A stretch of DNA of 64,000 nt, taken from assembly GCF_036429475.1 (NCBI RefSeq), contig NZ_CP144124.1:215643-279642 (forward strand), given 5' to 3'. The notes beneath the pieces were generated by a model that was not told the DNA's origin, did no database searches, and saw nothing but the letters and a program-made list of their open reading frames with translations. Below, in pieces: positions 9,718 through 19,110 of this stretch (position 1 is the first letter of the stretch; each line of letters starts with the position of its first letter). A program made the translations under genes and the position numbers. Source of the DNA: Halalkalicoccus sp. CGA53. GTDB lineage: Archaea; Halobacteriota; Halobacteria; Halobacteriales; Halalkalicoccaceae.

Positions 9718-9769
9718 TTCGCTATCCATACATCGACGGATTTGATGTCGGAAGCGCATATTCCGACTA

Positions 9770-9933
9770 CGCTCTTGTGAAGGACATTGTTGGTGGAGAG
9801 CTGTCTTGCGGTTTTCGAGCTTATGAGGAACAGCAGTAGATCGATCAGATCGAGGTCGTTTTCGAGTGAGAGGGTGATTCTCCCGCACTGAAAAAGCGTC
9901 GGTATCACTACCAACAATCTACTTCCCAAGAGC
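9770..9933. mobile_element. MITE of the IS1595-end family, copy 2
   Basis: The left end begins CGCTCTTGTGAAGGACATTG and the right ends CAATCTACTTCCCAAGAGC; as inverted repeats they match at most of 24 positions. The interior is closely similar to the copy at 61.31 kb. It has no coding capacity. It abuts, and may have cut, the gene remnant at 9934-10128. Confidence 0.75.
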
Positions 9934-10128
9934 TTCCCAGAGAAGTAACGACGGTGTCTCATGCTCGAAAGAGACGCCCCACCGATCCTCGCCATCCGCG
10001 GTTGAATACTGGAAATGGGCAGGTCCGAGATCAGGATGATCTTCGTCTTGATGCCAGCCTGCATGAAATCCTGTATTCGGGTCACTGTAGTTCACGCGAA
10101 ACGGCTCTGTAGTTTCGGTACCTAGCAG
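9934..10128 (-). pseudogene. fragment of a small haloarchaeal protein next to a MITE
   Basis: The minus-strand frame reads TEPFRVNYSDPNTGFHAGWHQDED, then HPDLGPAHFQYSTADGEDRW and ETPSLLLWE, where it runs into the MITE end at 9933. The His/Asp-rich pattern recalls a small uncharacterised protein family that I remember from haloarchaeal toxin-antitoxin-like loci. No start or downstream continuation is visible, so it is a remnant. Confidence 0.45.
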
Positions 10129-10134
10129 TTGATT

Positions 10135-10245
10135 TCATGGATATCGGACGCTCCGCCGGAGGTTGTAGACGGTCGCTTTGAGGATCATTTCGCGGAACTC
10201 CAGCCACCAGCTCATCGTACGCACGACAGCACCGAGCGTGCGCGA
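10135..10245 (-). pseudogene. C-terminal tail of a DDE transposase
   Basis: The frame ends WWLEFREMILKATVYNLRRS-VRYP with its stop at 10135-10137. It is the same kind of tail as at 5.9 kb and 58.8 kb. Everything upstream of the tail is missing. Confidence 0.6.
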
Positions 10246-10329
10246 TCTTGGTATCGAGAGTTCCGTTAAATCGTTATGATGTGTGCCGTCTACAGCATTA
10301 TATGTGCTGTAAATGATAAAATCCAACAC

Positions 10330-10498
10330 TGTGTGGAATCCGCTACAGCCGAATAAAGTATAATACTACATAGCTATACCAAAATATAAATTTTTATATA
10401 AAAGTAAGTCCTGTATTTTAATAGATGCAAGTAAAATTATAGTTATATTTGAGTTACTATCCGTAAATTATAATCCCACGAGTGTGGAGTGTCGTGGC
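10330..10498 (+). promoter_or_regulatory. very A/T-rich promoter region of the gamma-glutamyltransferase gene
   Basis: This stretch is far richer in A and T than its surroundings, with TATA-like runs (ATATAAATTTTTATATAAAA at about 10384-10403, TAAATTATAA at about 10463). It precedes the ATG at 10499 and most likely holds the archaeal TATA box and BRE. The exact box cannot be chosen by eye. Confidence 0.4.
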
Positions 10499-12379
10499 AT
10501 GGGAACTAATCCCATTGATGAGAAGAACAGCACAGACACTGTAGATGAACAAAATCAGGCGCAGGTTTCGGTGTCTCGACGAACTCTCATAAAAAGTTCG
10601 GCGATAGCAGGAGGTGTCAGTTTAGTTGGGCTACCATACTCTGTAGCCGCCTCCGAATCAGCAGCGTCGAAATGTAATTTCCCTGGATTTGACTGTGGTG
10701 AGGCTGTTTCGGGAAAAGATGGTGTGATTGTTTCTGATCACGAAGAAGCATCAAAAATTGGAGCGCAAATCCTTCGCAAAGGTGGAAATGCAGTAGACGC
10801 AGTTGCTGCAGTCCATTTTGCTTTGAACGTGGCTACACCCCCGATGTGTGGGATTGGAGGTGGCGGTACGATGGTATACTATGATGCAAGTGAAGAGGAA
10901 GTAGTCAGTTTAGATTTCTACCCAAGAGCCCACGCGGATGTGTCGAAGGACTACTGGCTCGAGGATGGTGAGCCAGTCCCATTCGAAGTGCAATGGCAAA
11001 GTGAACTGTCAGTCGGAGTACCAGGGACGCTCTTGGGAATGAAAGCGGCTCACGACAGATACGGAACTACCCCTTGGCAGCGAATACTCTCACCGATCGT
11101 TAACCTAGCTCGGAACGGAGTTGAGGTAGATTCAGTTACCGCCTCGAGTATCCAAAGTAGCTGGGAGACCTTCAATGATGCAGCTCAAGAAGTATACAGT
11201 GACGAAAACGGAGAGCCACTCGAAGAAGGCGACCTTCTCGTTCAAGAAGACCTCGCTAAAACCTTCCAACTGATCAAGAAAGAAGGAGTATCGCCCTTCT
11301 ATGAAGGTGAGATCGCTGAGGCGTTTGTAGATACTGTGCAGGATGGTGGGAGTACGATGACTGTCGATGATCTGAGTGAGTACGAGGTTAGCTTTGACGA
11401 ACCGATGCACTCCAAGTACAAGGAGTACGAGTTATACAATCCGAGACTGCCAATTACATCAGGATTTTTGATCCCACAGACGCTTCGCCAATTGGAGCGC
11501 TTTAATCTGGGCGAGGAATACGAACCTCAATCGGCAGAAAGATACCACCTATTCGCTGAAAGCGTTGGCTTAGCCTGGGCTGACAGAGCCGAATACTTAG
11601 GCGATCCCGACTTCGTTGACGTTCCGATCGATGGACTGCAGTCTGACTCGTTCATCGAGGAGCGATCCGAGAAAATTGCATTAGGAGAAACGCTCGCGGA
11701 TTACGAAGAGGGAGAATGTGTTGAACCAGGTGACCCATGGGCCCATCAAGATGGTGAAGGGGACAGCGAAAGACCCAGTAGTGAGGTAGAGCCAGATGGT
11801 GACACTTCACCAACAACGCACTTCGTGGCAGCAGACAGTGATGGCAATGTAGCCGTAGTCACAACATCCATAAATTCCGGTTTCGGATCCGGGATAATGG
11901 TCCCTGATTATGGATTTATGCTTAATAACTATCTGGCCCTGTTCGACACTAATCCAGATTCACCAAATGCCCCGGAAGGTGGTAAGGGTCCTCTCAGTTC
12001 AACCAGCCCCACGCTCGTGATGAAAGATGGTGCTCCATACTTCACGTCTGGGACGCCGACTGGGACAACAATACCTCAAACAACACTGAATATAATCTTA
12101 AACGTAATTGAGTTTGATATGGATATTGTTGAAGCCGTTCTCGAACCGAGAATGCATACAACTAACTGTCCACCTAATACGTGGGAAGAAGGAATTCCCG
12201 AAGATAGCCGAGAGAAAACCGAAGAATGGGGCCAAGTTTGGGCAGATGATCCAACAGAGATTGGAGCGGCCAATAATCTCTTAATTGAAGATGGAACATA
12301 CCAGGGAGCTGCTGACCCGAGATGGAATGGGTATGCCGTTGGTTTCACCCATCCTCGAAATCGGAGCCGTGGGAATTAA
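10499..12379 (+). CDS. ggt: Tat-exported gamma-glutamyltransferase
   Basis: The frame is open from GTG 10484, but ATG 10499 gives the natural N-terminus. A Tat signal (SRRTLIKSSAIAGG, residues about 26-40) directs folded export. The Ggt family pattern follows: GGNAVDAVAAVHFALNV, GIGGGGTMVYY, and the autoprocessing site with the nucleophilic Thr in SPTTHFVAADSDGNVAVVTT, then GSGIMVPDYGFMLNN and PLSSTSPTLV. The enzyme removes gamma-glutamyl groups from glutathione-like compounds or gamma-glutamyl amides outside the cell and liberates amines or amino acids for uptake. About 625 residues is normal. Codon use looks more A/T-rich than in its neighbours, which suggests acquisition by transfer. Confidence 0.92.
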   Translation: MGTNPIDEKNSTDTVDEQNQAQVSVSRRTLIKSSAIAGGVSLVGLPYSVAASESAASKCNFPGFDCGEAVSGKDGVIVSDHEEASKIGAQILRKGGNAVDAVAAVHFALNVATPPMCGIGGGGTMVYYDASEEEVVSLDFYPRAHADVSKDYWLEDGEPVPFEVQWQSELSVGVPGTLLGMKAAHDRYGTTPWQRILSPIVNLARNGVEVDSVTASSIQSSWETFNDAAQEVYSDENGEPLEEGDLLVQEDLAKTFQLIKKEGVSPFYEGEIAEAFVDTVQDGGSTMTVDDLSEYEVSFDEPMHSKYKEYELYNPRLPITSGFLIPQTLRQLERFNLGEEYEPQSAERYHLFAESVGLAWADRAEYLGDPDFVDVPIDGLQSDSFIEERSEKIALGETLADYEEGECVEPGDPWAHQDGEGDSERPSSEVEPDGDTSPTTHFVAADSDGNVAVVTTSINSGFGSGIMVPDYGFMLNNYLALFDTNPDSPNAPEGGKGPLSSTSPTLVMKDGAPYFTSGTPTGTTIPQTTLNIILNVIEFDMDIVEAVLEPRMHTTNCPPNTWEEGIPEDSREKTEEWGQVWADDPTEIGAANNLLIEDGTYQGAADPRWNGYAVGFTHPRNRSRGN

Positions 12380-12520
12380 TTAACGCCTTTTCTCTCTTAT
12401 CTCGCCTGTTCAGGTCGGGATAACTTGGAGCCAACTCCTACTTCTGAGGACCGCGACCCGGCCCTCACTCAAGTTCGACCACGTCCGGGCACTGTACGAC
12501 GCTGCCGAATCGACCACCGA

Positions 12521-12799
12521 TCACTGCTCTGTGGCGTGCGCGACGAAGAGATGACGGTTCTCGAATCGGACTTGATACGCCCCATAAGAAAATTCGACCG
12601 AAATATTGGACGTGTCGCTGTCGATAGCTCTGTCGAGGGCGTCGCCATCGATCGTTTCGTGCAATTGAGAATCTAACTCCAGAGGTGACTGGTCCTCGAG
12701 CTCGGCAATCGCGAGGATGACCGCTGTGCTCGCGGTGGTCGTCCCATCAAGGTCCATCTCAACGAGAGCGTCCTGGTCGTCACAGCCGGGGTCGTTCAT
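12521..12799 (-). CDS. HalOD1 output-domain protein
   Basis: A 92-residue protein whose sequence fits the haloarchaeal output domain HalOD1: STAVILAIAELEDQSPLEL near the N-terminus, a ...SQLHETIDGDALDRAID helix, and the closing strands VEFSYGAYQVRFENRHLFV. HalOD1 proteins occur alone or fused to sensor domains and are presumed regulatory. It stands alone here, on the strand opposite ggt, immediately outside the IS1595 element. Confidence 0.8.
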   Translation of the reverse strand: MNDPGCDDQDALVEMDLDGTTTASTAVILAIAELEDQSPLELDSQLHETIDGDALDRAIDSDTSNISVEFSYGAYQVRFENRHLFVAHATEQ

Positions 12800-12866
12800 C
12801 AGTGCCCATGACTCATCGGGTGAACTCCTTATCTATGGATGCAGTAATCACATCTGATATCGAGTA

Positions 12867-13864
12867 CGTTCTTACGTAGCACATTGTTGATTTCAGAGCG
12901 TCGCTCGGACAGCGTGTTTGAGCGCGTCTCGTCCCGGTTTTCGGTATAATTCTCGCCGGAGCTGAAACGCTCTGAGATACTGCGTCAACTTGTCTTTGGA
13001 GATGCTTCGATGGGGCGAGAGCCACCGTCGCAGAAGTGACGCGTGGCTCTCGCAGGTGTTCACGTGCAATTCGTCATCAGCGTATTCACCATCGCCGTGG
13101 ACGACGTATTCGCGGTCGAATGCCTCGTCCTCGTTGAGCGGGTCGTACGCTCGAAAGCCGTCGGTATAGACGGTCAGCGACTCCTGCTGACGGTCGGCCA
13201 GCAGGAGTCGAATCGTCGATTCATCCGCGGCTTTCGCAGGGATTACGTACCGCTGACCGGTGCCGCGATCAGCGATAATAAAAACGGGTGGTTTGTCACT
13301 GGACGAACCACGACCACGCGTAGACAGGCCACGCGAGCGCGACTCCTGGTAGCGCTCGCGTGGCCTTTCTTCCCGGCAGAGACGTACACTTCGTCGATTT
13401 CGACCGGCCCAACGAGATCGAGGGAAGGTGCATCGAGCGCTTCGTCAGAGCGCTCGATGCACCGGTAGATCGTCTTGTGTGTCACCTCGATTTCGCACTA
13501 GTTACCGGAGACTCGTGTTAAACCGGAGAAACGCATAGATCGAGAACAACCACCGGCGGAGCGCAATCTTCGAGTGGGCAAAGATCGTGCCCGTCTTGTC
13601 GTTGAACGTGCGGTCGCACTCCTTACAGAGATACCGTTGAAACTCTCTGTAGCTGCCGTTTCTGACCGCCCGGTCAGAACGGCAGCGAGGGCAAGTGACA
13701 CCGTCACGCCAGCGAACCTGTGCGAGCAGGTCCGCTGCGACCGATTCCGAGTCAAACACATCCAGCGGAATCATTCGTATCGGGCACCGCTGAGGCGGTA
13801 CCCTTGTCCTTTTTGAGTCTACAGCGACTGCTCAGCAGTATCAACAATCTCCTACGGAAGAGCG
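12867..13864 (-). mobile_element. IS1595-family insertion sequence, inactive
   Basis: The element spans about 998 bp. Its left end begins CGTTCTTACGTAGCACATTG and its right end is the inverted match (CAACAATCTCCTACGGAAGAGCG). The flanks ATCGAGTA and TTGGAGTA agree at 6 of 8 positions, consistent with a decayed 8 bp target duplication. It carries one transposase gene in broken frames. Its ends are the closest relatives in the window of the MITE ends, so an intact relative is the likely source of MITE mobility. Confidence 0.75.
12893..13774 (-). pseudogene. IS1595-family transposase, at least two frame breaks
   Basis: Three frames together give a complete ISXO2-type transposase. The first (ATG 13774) has a zinc ribbon (CPRCRSD and CKECD) and ends ALRRWLFSIYAFLRFNTS at a TAA. 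The second resumes CEIEVTHKTIYRCIERSDEA and contains the first DDE-type acidic motif VEIDEVYVSAGKKG. The third, after a shift near 13300, reads PPVFIIADRGTGQRYVIPAK, LTVYTDGFRAYDPL and ends HAVRATL at the stop 12893-12895. The catalytic residues survive in pieces but the gene cannot give one product. Confidence 0.8.
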
Positions 13865-14040
13865 TTGGAGTATATAGATACTACCCAATGACCACGAGCT
13901 GGTTTTCACTGGTCTAACACCAGGGCTGGAGCTAACCGTTGCCAGATCGGTTTATGTGTTCCTCTTGTAAAGTAGATCGTAAGTGGCAGAGTAACGAATC
14001 CCATAGCTATTTGCGGGAATAGGGGCAATCGCCCATCGGA

Positions 14041-14649
14041 ATGATCGAAGAGCGAATCCCCGAGAAACAAGGGATCTCATTTGCGGTCGATGAGGGAGAA
14101 CGATTCGAAGTAACCGATCCCGAAGGTGAACAGGTCGCCGACCTTGTCGCGTTCAACCGTCACGACGTTAGCGAACGGTTCTCGCCGAAATACTCGTATC
14201 GACGTAACAACAAGCTTCGCCCGACGACAGGTGATACACTGTATACCACCGAGGGGAAACCGATCCTCGAGTTCGTCGATGATGATTGTGGGATTCATGA
14301 TCTACTGTATGCTCCCTGTAATCACTGGGTAGTCGGTGATTACTACGGCCAAACGGGCGAAGGTGGATGCAGAGAGAACCTCACTGAGGTATTAGAACCA
14401 GAGGGAGTCTCCGAGCGGGACCTCCAAGAGACGCTGAATGTCTTCATGAAATCAACGGTCGAGGACCAAACACACGTCGAGATCGCGGAACCAGAATCCG
14501 AACCGGGCGATACGGTCACATTCGAGGCCAAACAGGATACCATCGTTGGTGTCGCTGCCTGTTCCGGTGAGTCGACGGTCAACGCTGGCGACACCAAGCC
14601 GATCGATATCAGGGTTCCCGAGAACGCAATTTTACACCGGAACTACTGA
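14041..14649 (+). CDS. DUF1989 (urea carboxylase-associated) family protein
   Basis: A 202-residue protein that spans the DUF1989 domain: an early GERFEVTDPEGEQVADLVAF, then HDLLYAPCNHWVV at about residue 85, GGCRENLTEVL at about 108 and LNVFMKSTV near 136. The H-D-x6-C and C-x2-N-L motifs are the family's conserved sites. In bacteria paired DUF1989 proteins form carboxyguanidine deiminase in guanidine degradation; other members sit in urea and ureide clusters. Only one copy is present here, so it may be a homomeric enzyme on a different guanidino or ureido substrate. The convergent symporter and the ureohydrolase beyond support a nitrogen-catabolic role. Confidence 0.85.
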   Translation: MIEERIPEKQGISFAVDEGERFEVTDPEGEQVADLVAFNRHDVSERFSPKYSYRRNNKLRPTTGDTLYTTEGKPILEFVDDDCGIHDLLYAPCNHWVVGDYYGQTGEGGCRENLTEVLEPEGVSERDLQETLNVFMKSTVEDQTHVEIAEPESEPGDTVTFEAKQDTIVGVAACSGESTVNAGDTKPIDIRVPENAILHRNY

Positions 14650-14678
14650 CGAACGACCGAAGTCAAATTTACTTGGGT

Positions 14679-16172
14679 CTAACGTTCCAGCGACTTTGGA
14701 TCCGCTTCTCGAACGTCCCTAGTGAACTCTCGAACCCGGTCTGCCGGTGGTTCGGCTGTGAACAAACTCACGAGGACGATAACGACAGATTCGACGGCCG
14801 CAGCGAGGAAGCCAGACCATATGTTGTACGGTGCGTCCTGTCCGGTGATGATGAAGTAGAGGACAATCGCCAATCCAGCGATGAGACCTGCTATGATCCC
14901 GTATTTATTCGCCCGCGGCCACCAGAACGCGGCGACGACGACCGGCATCAGCAAGAAGTATCCGGGGAAGGTAAGGTCAATCACGACCTGAATGATCTCG
15001 CCCAGCGGACGAAGCGACACTAACAGTGCAGCGACCGTGATCGTACCGGCGAAGAGCTTCGACAACCGCGAAAGCTCCCTTTGGCTCATCTTCCCTTCGA
15101 CGAGTTCCCGATAGATATCTCGGGAGACGATTGAGCCCAACATCAATACGATCGAGTCCGCCGTGGACATCGCTGCGGCGATAGCTGCTGCCATGAGTAT
15201 CATGAGGACCCATCCAGGCATCGCGAGAATGAACTCCAGGATCACCGTGTCGGCGGCAAGTCCCTCGAGACCAGGGAACGCGAGGATGCCGGCAAAGCCG
15301 ATGATACCCGCACTCACCGTCAACAAGAAGAAATCACCAATACCCTCGGCAAATCCGAGACCCCAGACACCGCTGTGACGTCGGGCAGCATAGTATCGTT
15401 GCCACATATGTGGCCAGACTGGAATTGACAGCGCAAAGCCCATAACGACTGTATAGAGGTATAATGGTTCGAGGGTGAGTGTCGTAATCTCCGGGGCCTC
15501 CTCAGCCACTGTAAGGTAGACATCCGACGGTTGCGTCCAGAAGACGTAGACGGCGACCGCGACAACGCCGCCAAACAGCAACACTGCCTGAAGCGCGTCA
15601 CTATAGGCTACGCCACGCATCCCACCGATGGCAATATAGACGACCATGAAAACGCCGATATAGACGATAGCCATCGTCTGTGAGATCAGTCCTTCTGAAA
15701 GGACATTGAGGATCAGCCCCATTCCTTGGAACTGGATGACGATGTAGAAAAACGAGAAGCCGACCGCGATCGTCGCGATCAAGATACGAACGGTCTTACT
15801 ATCGTCGAAGCGATCACAGACCAAATCGGCCGGCGTGACGTAGTCTTTGCCGGGCATCTTAGCCATCTTCCAGAACTTCTCGCCGATCATCACCATCGCA
15901 GGAATGTCGATTATGGCGATGGCGCCGATGATCACGACTCCGGCGAGACCGAGATCATAACTGATCCCACCGCTACCGAGGAACGTGAATGCGCTGAAGA
16001 CCGTTCCCACACCGGTGAGAAAGATAACCAGGCTACTGATGGTCCCTCCCGCGACGAAGTAGTCACCGACGTTATCTTCGGTCATCCGACCGCCGTAGAA
16101 TCCCAGGGCAAGCAGCCCAAGGAGGTACACCGTCGTCGCCGCGAGGCCGAGCCAAATCCAAATCGACGTCAT
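14679..16172 (-). CDS. sodium:solute symporter (SSS family)
   Basis: A 497-residue polytopic membrane protein with about 13 hydrophobic segments. SSS hallmarks are visible: the N-terminal GGTISSLVIFLTGVGTVFSA, the repeat core GGMRGVAYSDALQAVLLFGG (residues about 184-203), and the sodium-site helix AAAIAAAMSTADSIVLMLGS near residue 310. It couples uptake of a small organic solute to the sodium gradient. The stop is close to the end of the convergent DUF1989 gene. It overlaps the small upstream membrane gene by 4 bp. Likely substrates, inferred from neighbours, are an amide, ureide or guanidino compound. Confidence 0.9.
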   Translation of the reverse strand: MTSIWIWLGLAATTVYLLGLLALGFYGGRMTEDNVGDYFVAGGTISSLVIFLTGVGTVFSAFTFLGSGGISYDLGLAGVVIIGAIAIIDIPAMVMIGEKFWKMAKMPGKDYVTPADLVCDRFDDSKTVRILIATIAVGFSFFYIVIQFQGMGLILNVLSEGLISQTMAIVYIGVFMVVYIAIGGMRGVAYSDALQAVLLFGGVVAVAVYVFWTQPSDVYLTVAEEAPEITTLTLEPLYLYTVVMGFALSIPVWPHMWQRYYAARRHSGVWGLGFAEGIGDFFLLTVSAGIIGFAGILAFPGLEGLAADTVILEFILAMPGWVLMILMAAAIAAAMSTADSIVLMLGSIVSRDIYRELVEGKMSQRELSRLSKLFAGTITVAALLVSLRPLGEIIQVVIDLTFPGYFLLMPVVVAAFWWPRANKYGIIAGLIAGLAIVLYFIITGQDAPYNIWSGFLAAAVESVVIVLVSLFTAEPPADRVREFTRDVREADPKSLER

Positions 16173-16471
16173 TTCACTGCCTCAGGAGGTTCTGATCCGA
16201 CGGATTCTGCATCCTCGTCGATCGTTGGCTTCTCGGGAGTGTAAATTTCCGAGAGACTTGGTTTTCCCAAGTACCACCAAGCGAACACCGAGTGAGAGAC
16301 GAACGCAAGCCCGACGATTCCTATCAGGACGACAAATGCCTCCGGCAGGATACCGATGAACTGCATCTCGCCACCGCCCCCTGTGTAGATCAATAGGTAG
16401 GCGATAAATATCACATTTAATATTGCTGTCCATGTCCACCAAATCATTCCTCGTTTGCGCTTACCCGTCAT
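16169..16471 (-). CDS. small membrane subunit associated with the SSS symporter
   Basis: A 100-residue protein with two hydrophobic helices (WTWTAILNVIFIAYLLIY and FVVLIGIVGLAFVSHSVFAW) separated by a short loop, and an acidic cytoplasmic tail. Its stop overlaps the start of the symporter gene (ATGA). This gene order is typical of two-component solute:sodium symporters, in which a short two-helix protein accompanies the large permease. Its function is probably assembly or regulation. It starts at ATG 16471 and the intergenic region shared with the ureohydrolase gene would hold its promoter. Confidence 0.75.
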   Translation of the reverse strand: MTGKRKRGMIWWTWTAILNVIFIAYLLIYTGGGGEMQFIGILPEAFVVLIGIVGLAFVSHSVFAWWYLGKPSLSEIYTPEKPTIDEDAESVGSEPPEAVK

Positions 16472-16721
16472 ACGTGGTATCGCGACCCATGCTACTGTTT
16501 TAAACCCTTCTATTTTGAGCTATTCTACACCCGTACCTGATTATTATATCATCCCCTCATAGACACAAGCTTGGAAAAGTAGAGAGAAACATCGGACATA
16601 TTTGATTTATAGCCACCATTTTGATTTACTGAAGTTAACAGCGGAAAACGACAGTGAGAATCTGTAAATCAAGTCATCGGTGTATTCGATACTCAAGCGT
16701 ACCACGGACCGAATATTCAAG
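16472..16721. promoter_or_regulatory. divergent promoter region between symporter and ureohydrolase units
   Basis: About 250 bp, A/T-rich, between two divergent transcription units. TATA-like stretches occur near 16540 (ATTATTATATCATC) and 16600 (ATATTTGATTTATA). A shared operator is plausible but I see no convincing inverted repeat. Confidence 0.35.
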
Positions 16722-17669
16722 ATGGGAACCGTTCACTCTACGACGATGATCGATCCACAGGAGGTCCCTCGATTCGCAGGGGTACCGACATTCATGCGAC
16801 GTCCACACGTATACGACTTGGAAACGTCGTCTGCGGACATCGCGTTTTTGGGAATCCCGTATGACGACGCAACGAGCTACCGACCTGGGGCTCGGTTCGG
16901 TCCGCGTGCGATCCGATTGGCCTCAACGCTCCTGAAACCGTATAATCCTGTGACTGAAACCGATCTCACAAACGTCGAGATCGTTGATCACGACGACGTC
17001 CCGGTTGTACCGGGGTACACAGAAGAGACGTTTGATCGCATTGAATCGCGAGTCGCTTCTGTCCTCGATCACGGTGTGTTCCCCGCTATCGCTGGCGGTG
17101 ATCACTCGACAACGCTCCCAGTGCTCCGAGCGATTGCCGCTGAACACGGCCCAGTCTCACTAGTTCAAATCGACGCACACTCTGACCTCTGGACCGAGTA
17201 TTTCGGCAAGCCGTACAATCATGGGACGACCGTCCACCACGCGATCGAAGAAGGGTTAATCGATCCCGAGTCGTCGATCCGGATTGGCGAGCGTGGTGGT
17301 CTGTATGGACCGGAGGACATCACCCGCCACGATGACGCCGGCATTGAGTATCACACGATTGATGCCGTCGACGACCTCGGTATCGACGACCTTGGCGAGC
17401 GAATTCGAGAACGCATTGACGGTCCCACCTACGCCACGTTAGACATCGACGCAGTCGATCCTGCGTTTGCACCAGGAACTGGAACTCCAAGCCCTGGTGG
17501 TCTTACATCAAGGGAATTCCTCCACCTCATTCGGGCACTCCACCATGCCGAGCTCGTTGGTTTCGATCTTGTCGAAGTCGCACCTCCGTATGACGATCAA
17601 GCCGGGTCGACGGCGATTCTCGGCGCAACTGCCATCTTCGAAGCTCTGTGTGCGGCTGTTGAAGACTGA
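16722..17669 (+). CDS. arginase/agmatinase-family ureohydrolase
   Basis: An intact ureohydrolase. The manganese-binding motifs are all present: GGDHSTTLP (His), QIDAHSDLW (Asp-His-Asp) and LDIDAVDPAFAPGTGTPSPGG (Asp-x-Asp). IRIGERGGLYGPEDI is of the agmatinase/guanidinobutyrase type. It hydrolyses a guanidino group to urea plus an amine. The frame opens at GTG 16680, but ATG 16722 or the later MIDPQEVPRFAG are better starts; I use 16722. The loop after DAHSDLW, which sets specificity, does not let me tell agmatine from guanidinobutyrate, guanidinopropionate or another guanidino acid. The next gene follows on the same strand after 149 bp. Confidence 0.88.
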   Translation: MGTVHSTTMIDPQEVPRFAGVPTFMRRPHVYDLETSSADIAFLGIPYDDATSYRPGARFGPRAIRLASTLLKPYNPVTETDLTNVEIVDHDDVPVVPGYTEETFDRIESRVASVLDHGVFPAIAGGDHSTTLPVLRAIAAEHGPVSLVQIDAHSDLWTEYFGKPYNHGTTVHHAIEEGLIDPESSIRIGERGGLYGPEDITRHDDAGIEYHTIDAVDDLGIDDLGERIRERIDGPTYATLDIDAVDPAFAPGTGTPSPGGLTSREFLHLIRALHHAELVGFDLVEVAPPYDDQAGSTAILGATAIFEALCAAVED

Positions 17670-17818
17670 TCCACAACAACCGAGTCTGATCGGTCGCTGC
17701 CATCCAAATCGATGATCCGCTAACCCGGGCTTGAATTTATAAACTGTTATCGCCTAGTTAGGATTCACTGAACCGGTAGCTCCGAACATTAAATATCCAC
17801 TGCCGAGAGTGGCCTGCT

Positions 17819-19069
17819 ATGGGGATTCGTCTCAACCGCGACCGGTTAGTCGAAACGATGAAAACGCAGGCTGAAATCGGCGCAACTCCTGGAGGAGGAC
17901 TTCGTCGGCTCGCGTTATCGGACGAAGACAAAGAAGTGCGCGATTGGTTCACCGACCAGCTAGAGGCCGAGGGCCTCTCAGTTCGAATCGACGAATTCGG
18001 CAACATGTTCGGGCGAAGAGAGGGTGCGAACCCAAACGCCGCCCCAGTGCTCGTCGGATCACACCTCGATTCGCAACCATATGGAGGTATTTACGACGGT
18101 GCTCTCGGCGTCGTCGCAGCTCTTGAATTCATCCGGGCTCTGAACGATGCGGACGTCGAGACGGAACGGCCCGTCGAGATCGTCAACTGGACAAACGAGG
18201 AAGGGTCCCGCTTCCAGCCGGCGATGCAAGGTAGCGGCGTCTGGGCCGGTGCCCACGACATTGACGAGGAGTACGCAAAGACCGACGAACAGGGAAACAC
18301 TCTCGAAGACGAACTCAAGCGCATTGGGTACAAAGGCACCGAGCCTGCGGAACCACGCGAAGAGTACGACGCTTACCTCGAGCTACACATCGAACAGGGA
18401 CCGTACCTGGAAGAGGGTGAACATCAGGTCGGTGTTGTTACCGGTATCGTCGGGTTCGTCTGGGGGGCAATCACGTTCTACGGTGAGGCAAATCACTCAG
18501 GATCGACACCGATGCATTACCGGAGCGACGCGCTGGTCGGCGCTGCAGACGTGATCACCCAGGTCCGCCGGATTCCATCGATGCTTGGAGAACGGACCGT
18601 TGGAACAGTAGGGTTCATCTCGGCCAGTCCGAACTCAATCAACATTATTCCCGGTGAGGTCACGTTCACCTTCGGGTTTCGAGATCCGAGCGACGGGATC
18701 ATCGACGAAGCGTACGACCGTGTTCTCTACGAAGCCGAAATGGCGGCCGAACGAGAAGGACTTGACTGGGAGTTCGAAGAGCGAATGCACGTCTCGAGTG
18801 TCGAGTTCTCCGATCGCTGCGTTGACGCCGTTGAATCCACGGCTGCGGCGTTGGACTATGACTATCGTAAAATCTTCAGTGGGGCCGGCCACGACGCTTC
18901 TCACACCGCTCGGGTCTGCGATACTGGAATGGTCTTCGCCGTGAGTGAAAACGGAAAGAGCCACTCGGAAGCGGAGTACACGAGTTGGGACGATTGCTAC
19001 GTTGCAGCGAACACGCTCTCGAACGCCGCATTTGATCTTGCACAGTCAATCGACACCACCGATTCGTAA
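17819..19069 (+). CDS. M20-family N-carbamoyl-amino-acid hydrolase / allantoate amidohydrolase-like
   Basis: A 416-residue dinuclear metallo-amidohydrolase. The metal ligands are visible in GSHLDSQPYGGIYDGALGV (His, Asp), NWTNEEGSRFQPAM (Glu-Glu), ELHIEQGP (His) and the C-terminal GAGHDASHTARV, with GKSHSEAEY closing the site; the lid domain spans about residues 215-325. This branch includes N-carbamoyl-L-amino-acid hydrolases, beta-ureidopropionase and allantoate amidohydrolase, all releasing ammonium from ureido groups. A TATA-like TTTATAAA at about 17736 lies 80 bp upstream. Downstream of a ureohydrolase it probably completes a nitrogen-release pathway. Confidence 0.88.
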   Translation: MGIRLNRDRLVETMKTQAEIGATPGGGLRRLALSDEDKEVRDWFTDQLEAEGLSVRIDEFGNMFGRREGANPNAAPVLVGSHLDSQPYGGIYDGALGVVAALEFIRALNDADVETERPVEIVNWTNEEGSRFQPAMQGSGVWAGAHDIDEEYAKTDEQGNTLEDELKRIGYKGTEPAEPREEYDAYLELHIEQGPYLEEGEHQVGVVTGIVGFVWGAITFYGEANHSGSTPMHYRSDALVGAADVITQVRRIPSMLGERTVGTVGFISASPNSINIIPGEVTFTFGFRDPSDGIIDEAYDRVLYEAEMAAEREGLDWEFEERMHVSSVEFSDRCVDAVESTAAALDYDYRKIFSGAGHDASHTARVCDTGMVFAVSENGKSHSEAEYTSWDDCYVAANTLSNAAFDLAQSIDTTDS

Positions 19070-19110
19070 CTAGCTCGTGCGGTCGGTTTCTCTTGGTCTC
19101 AATGGCATCT

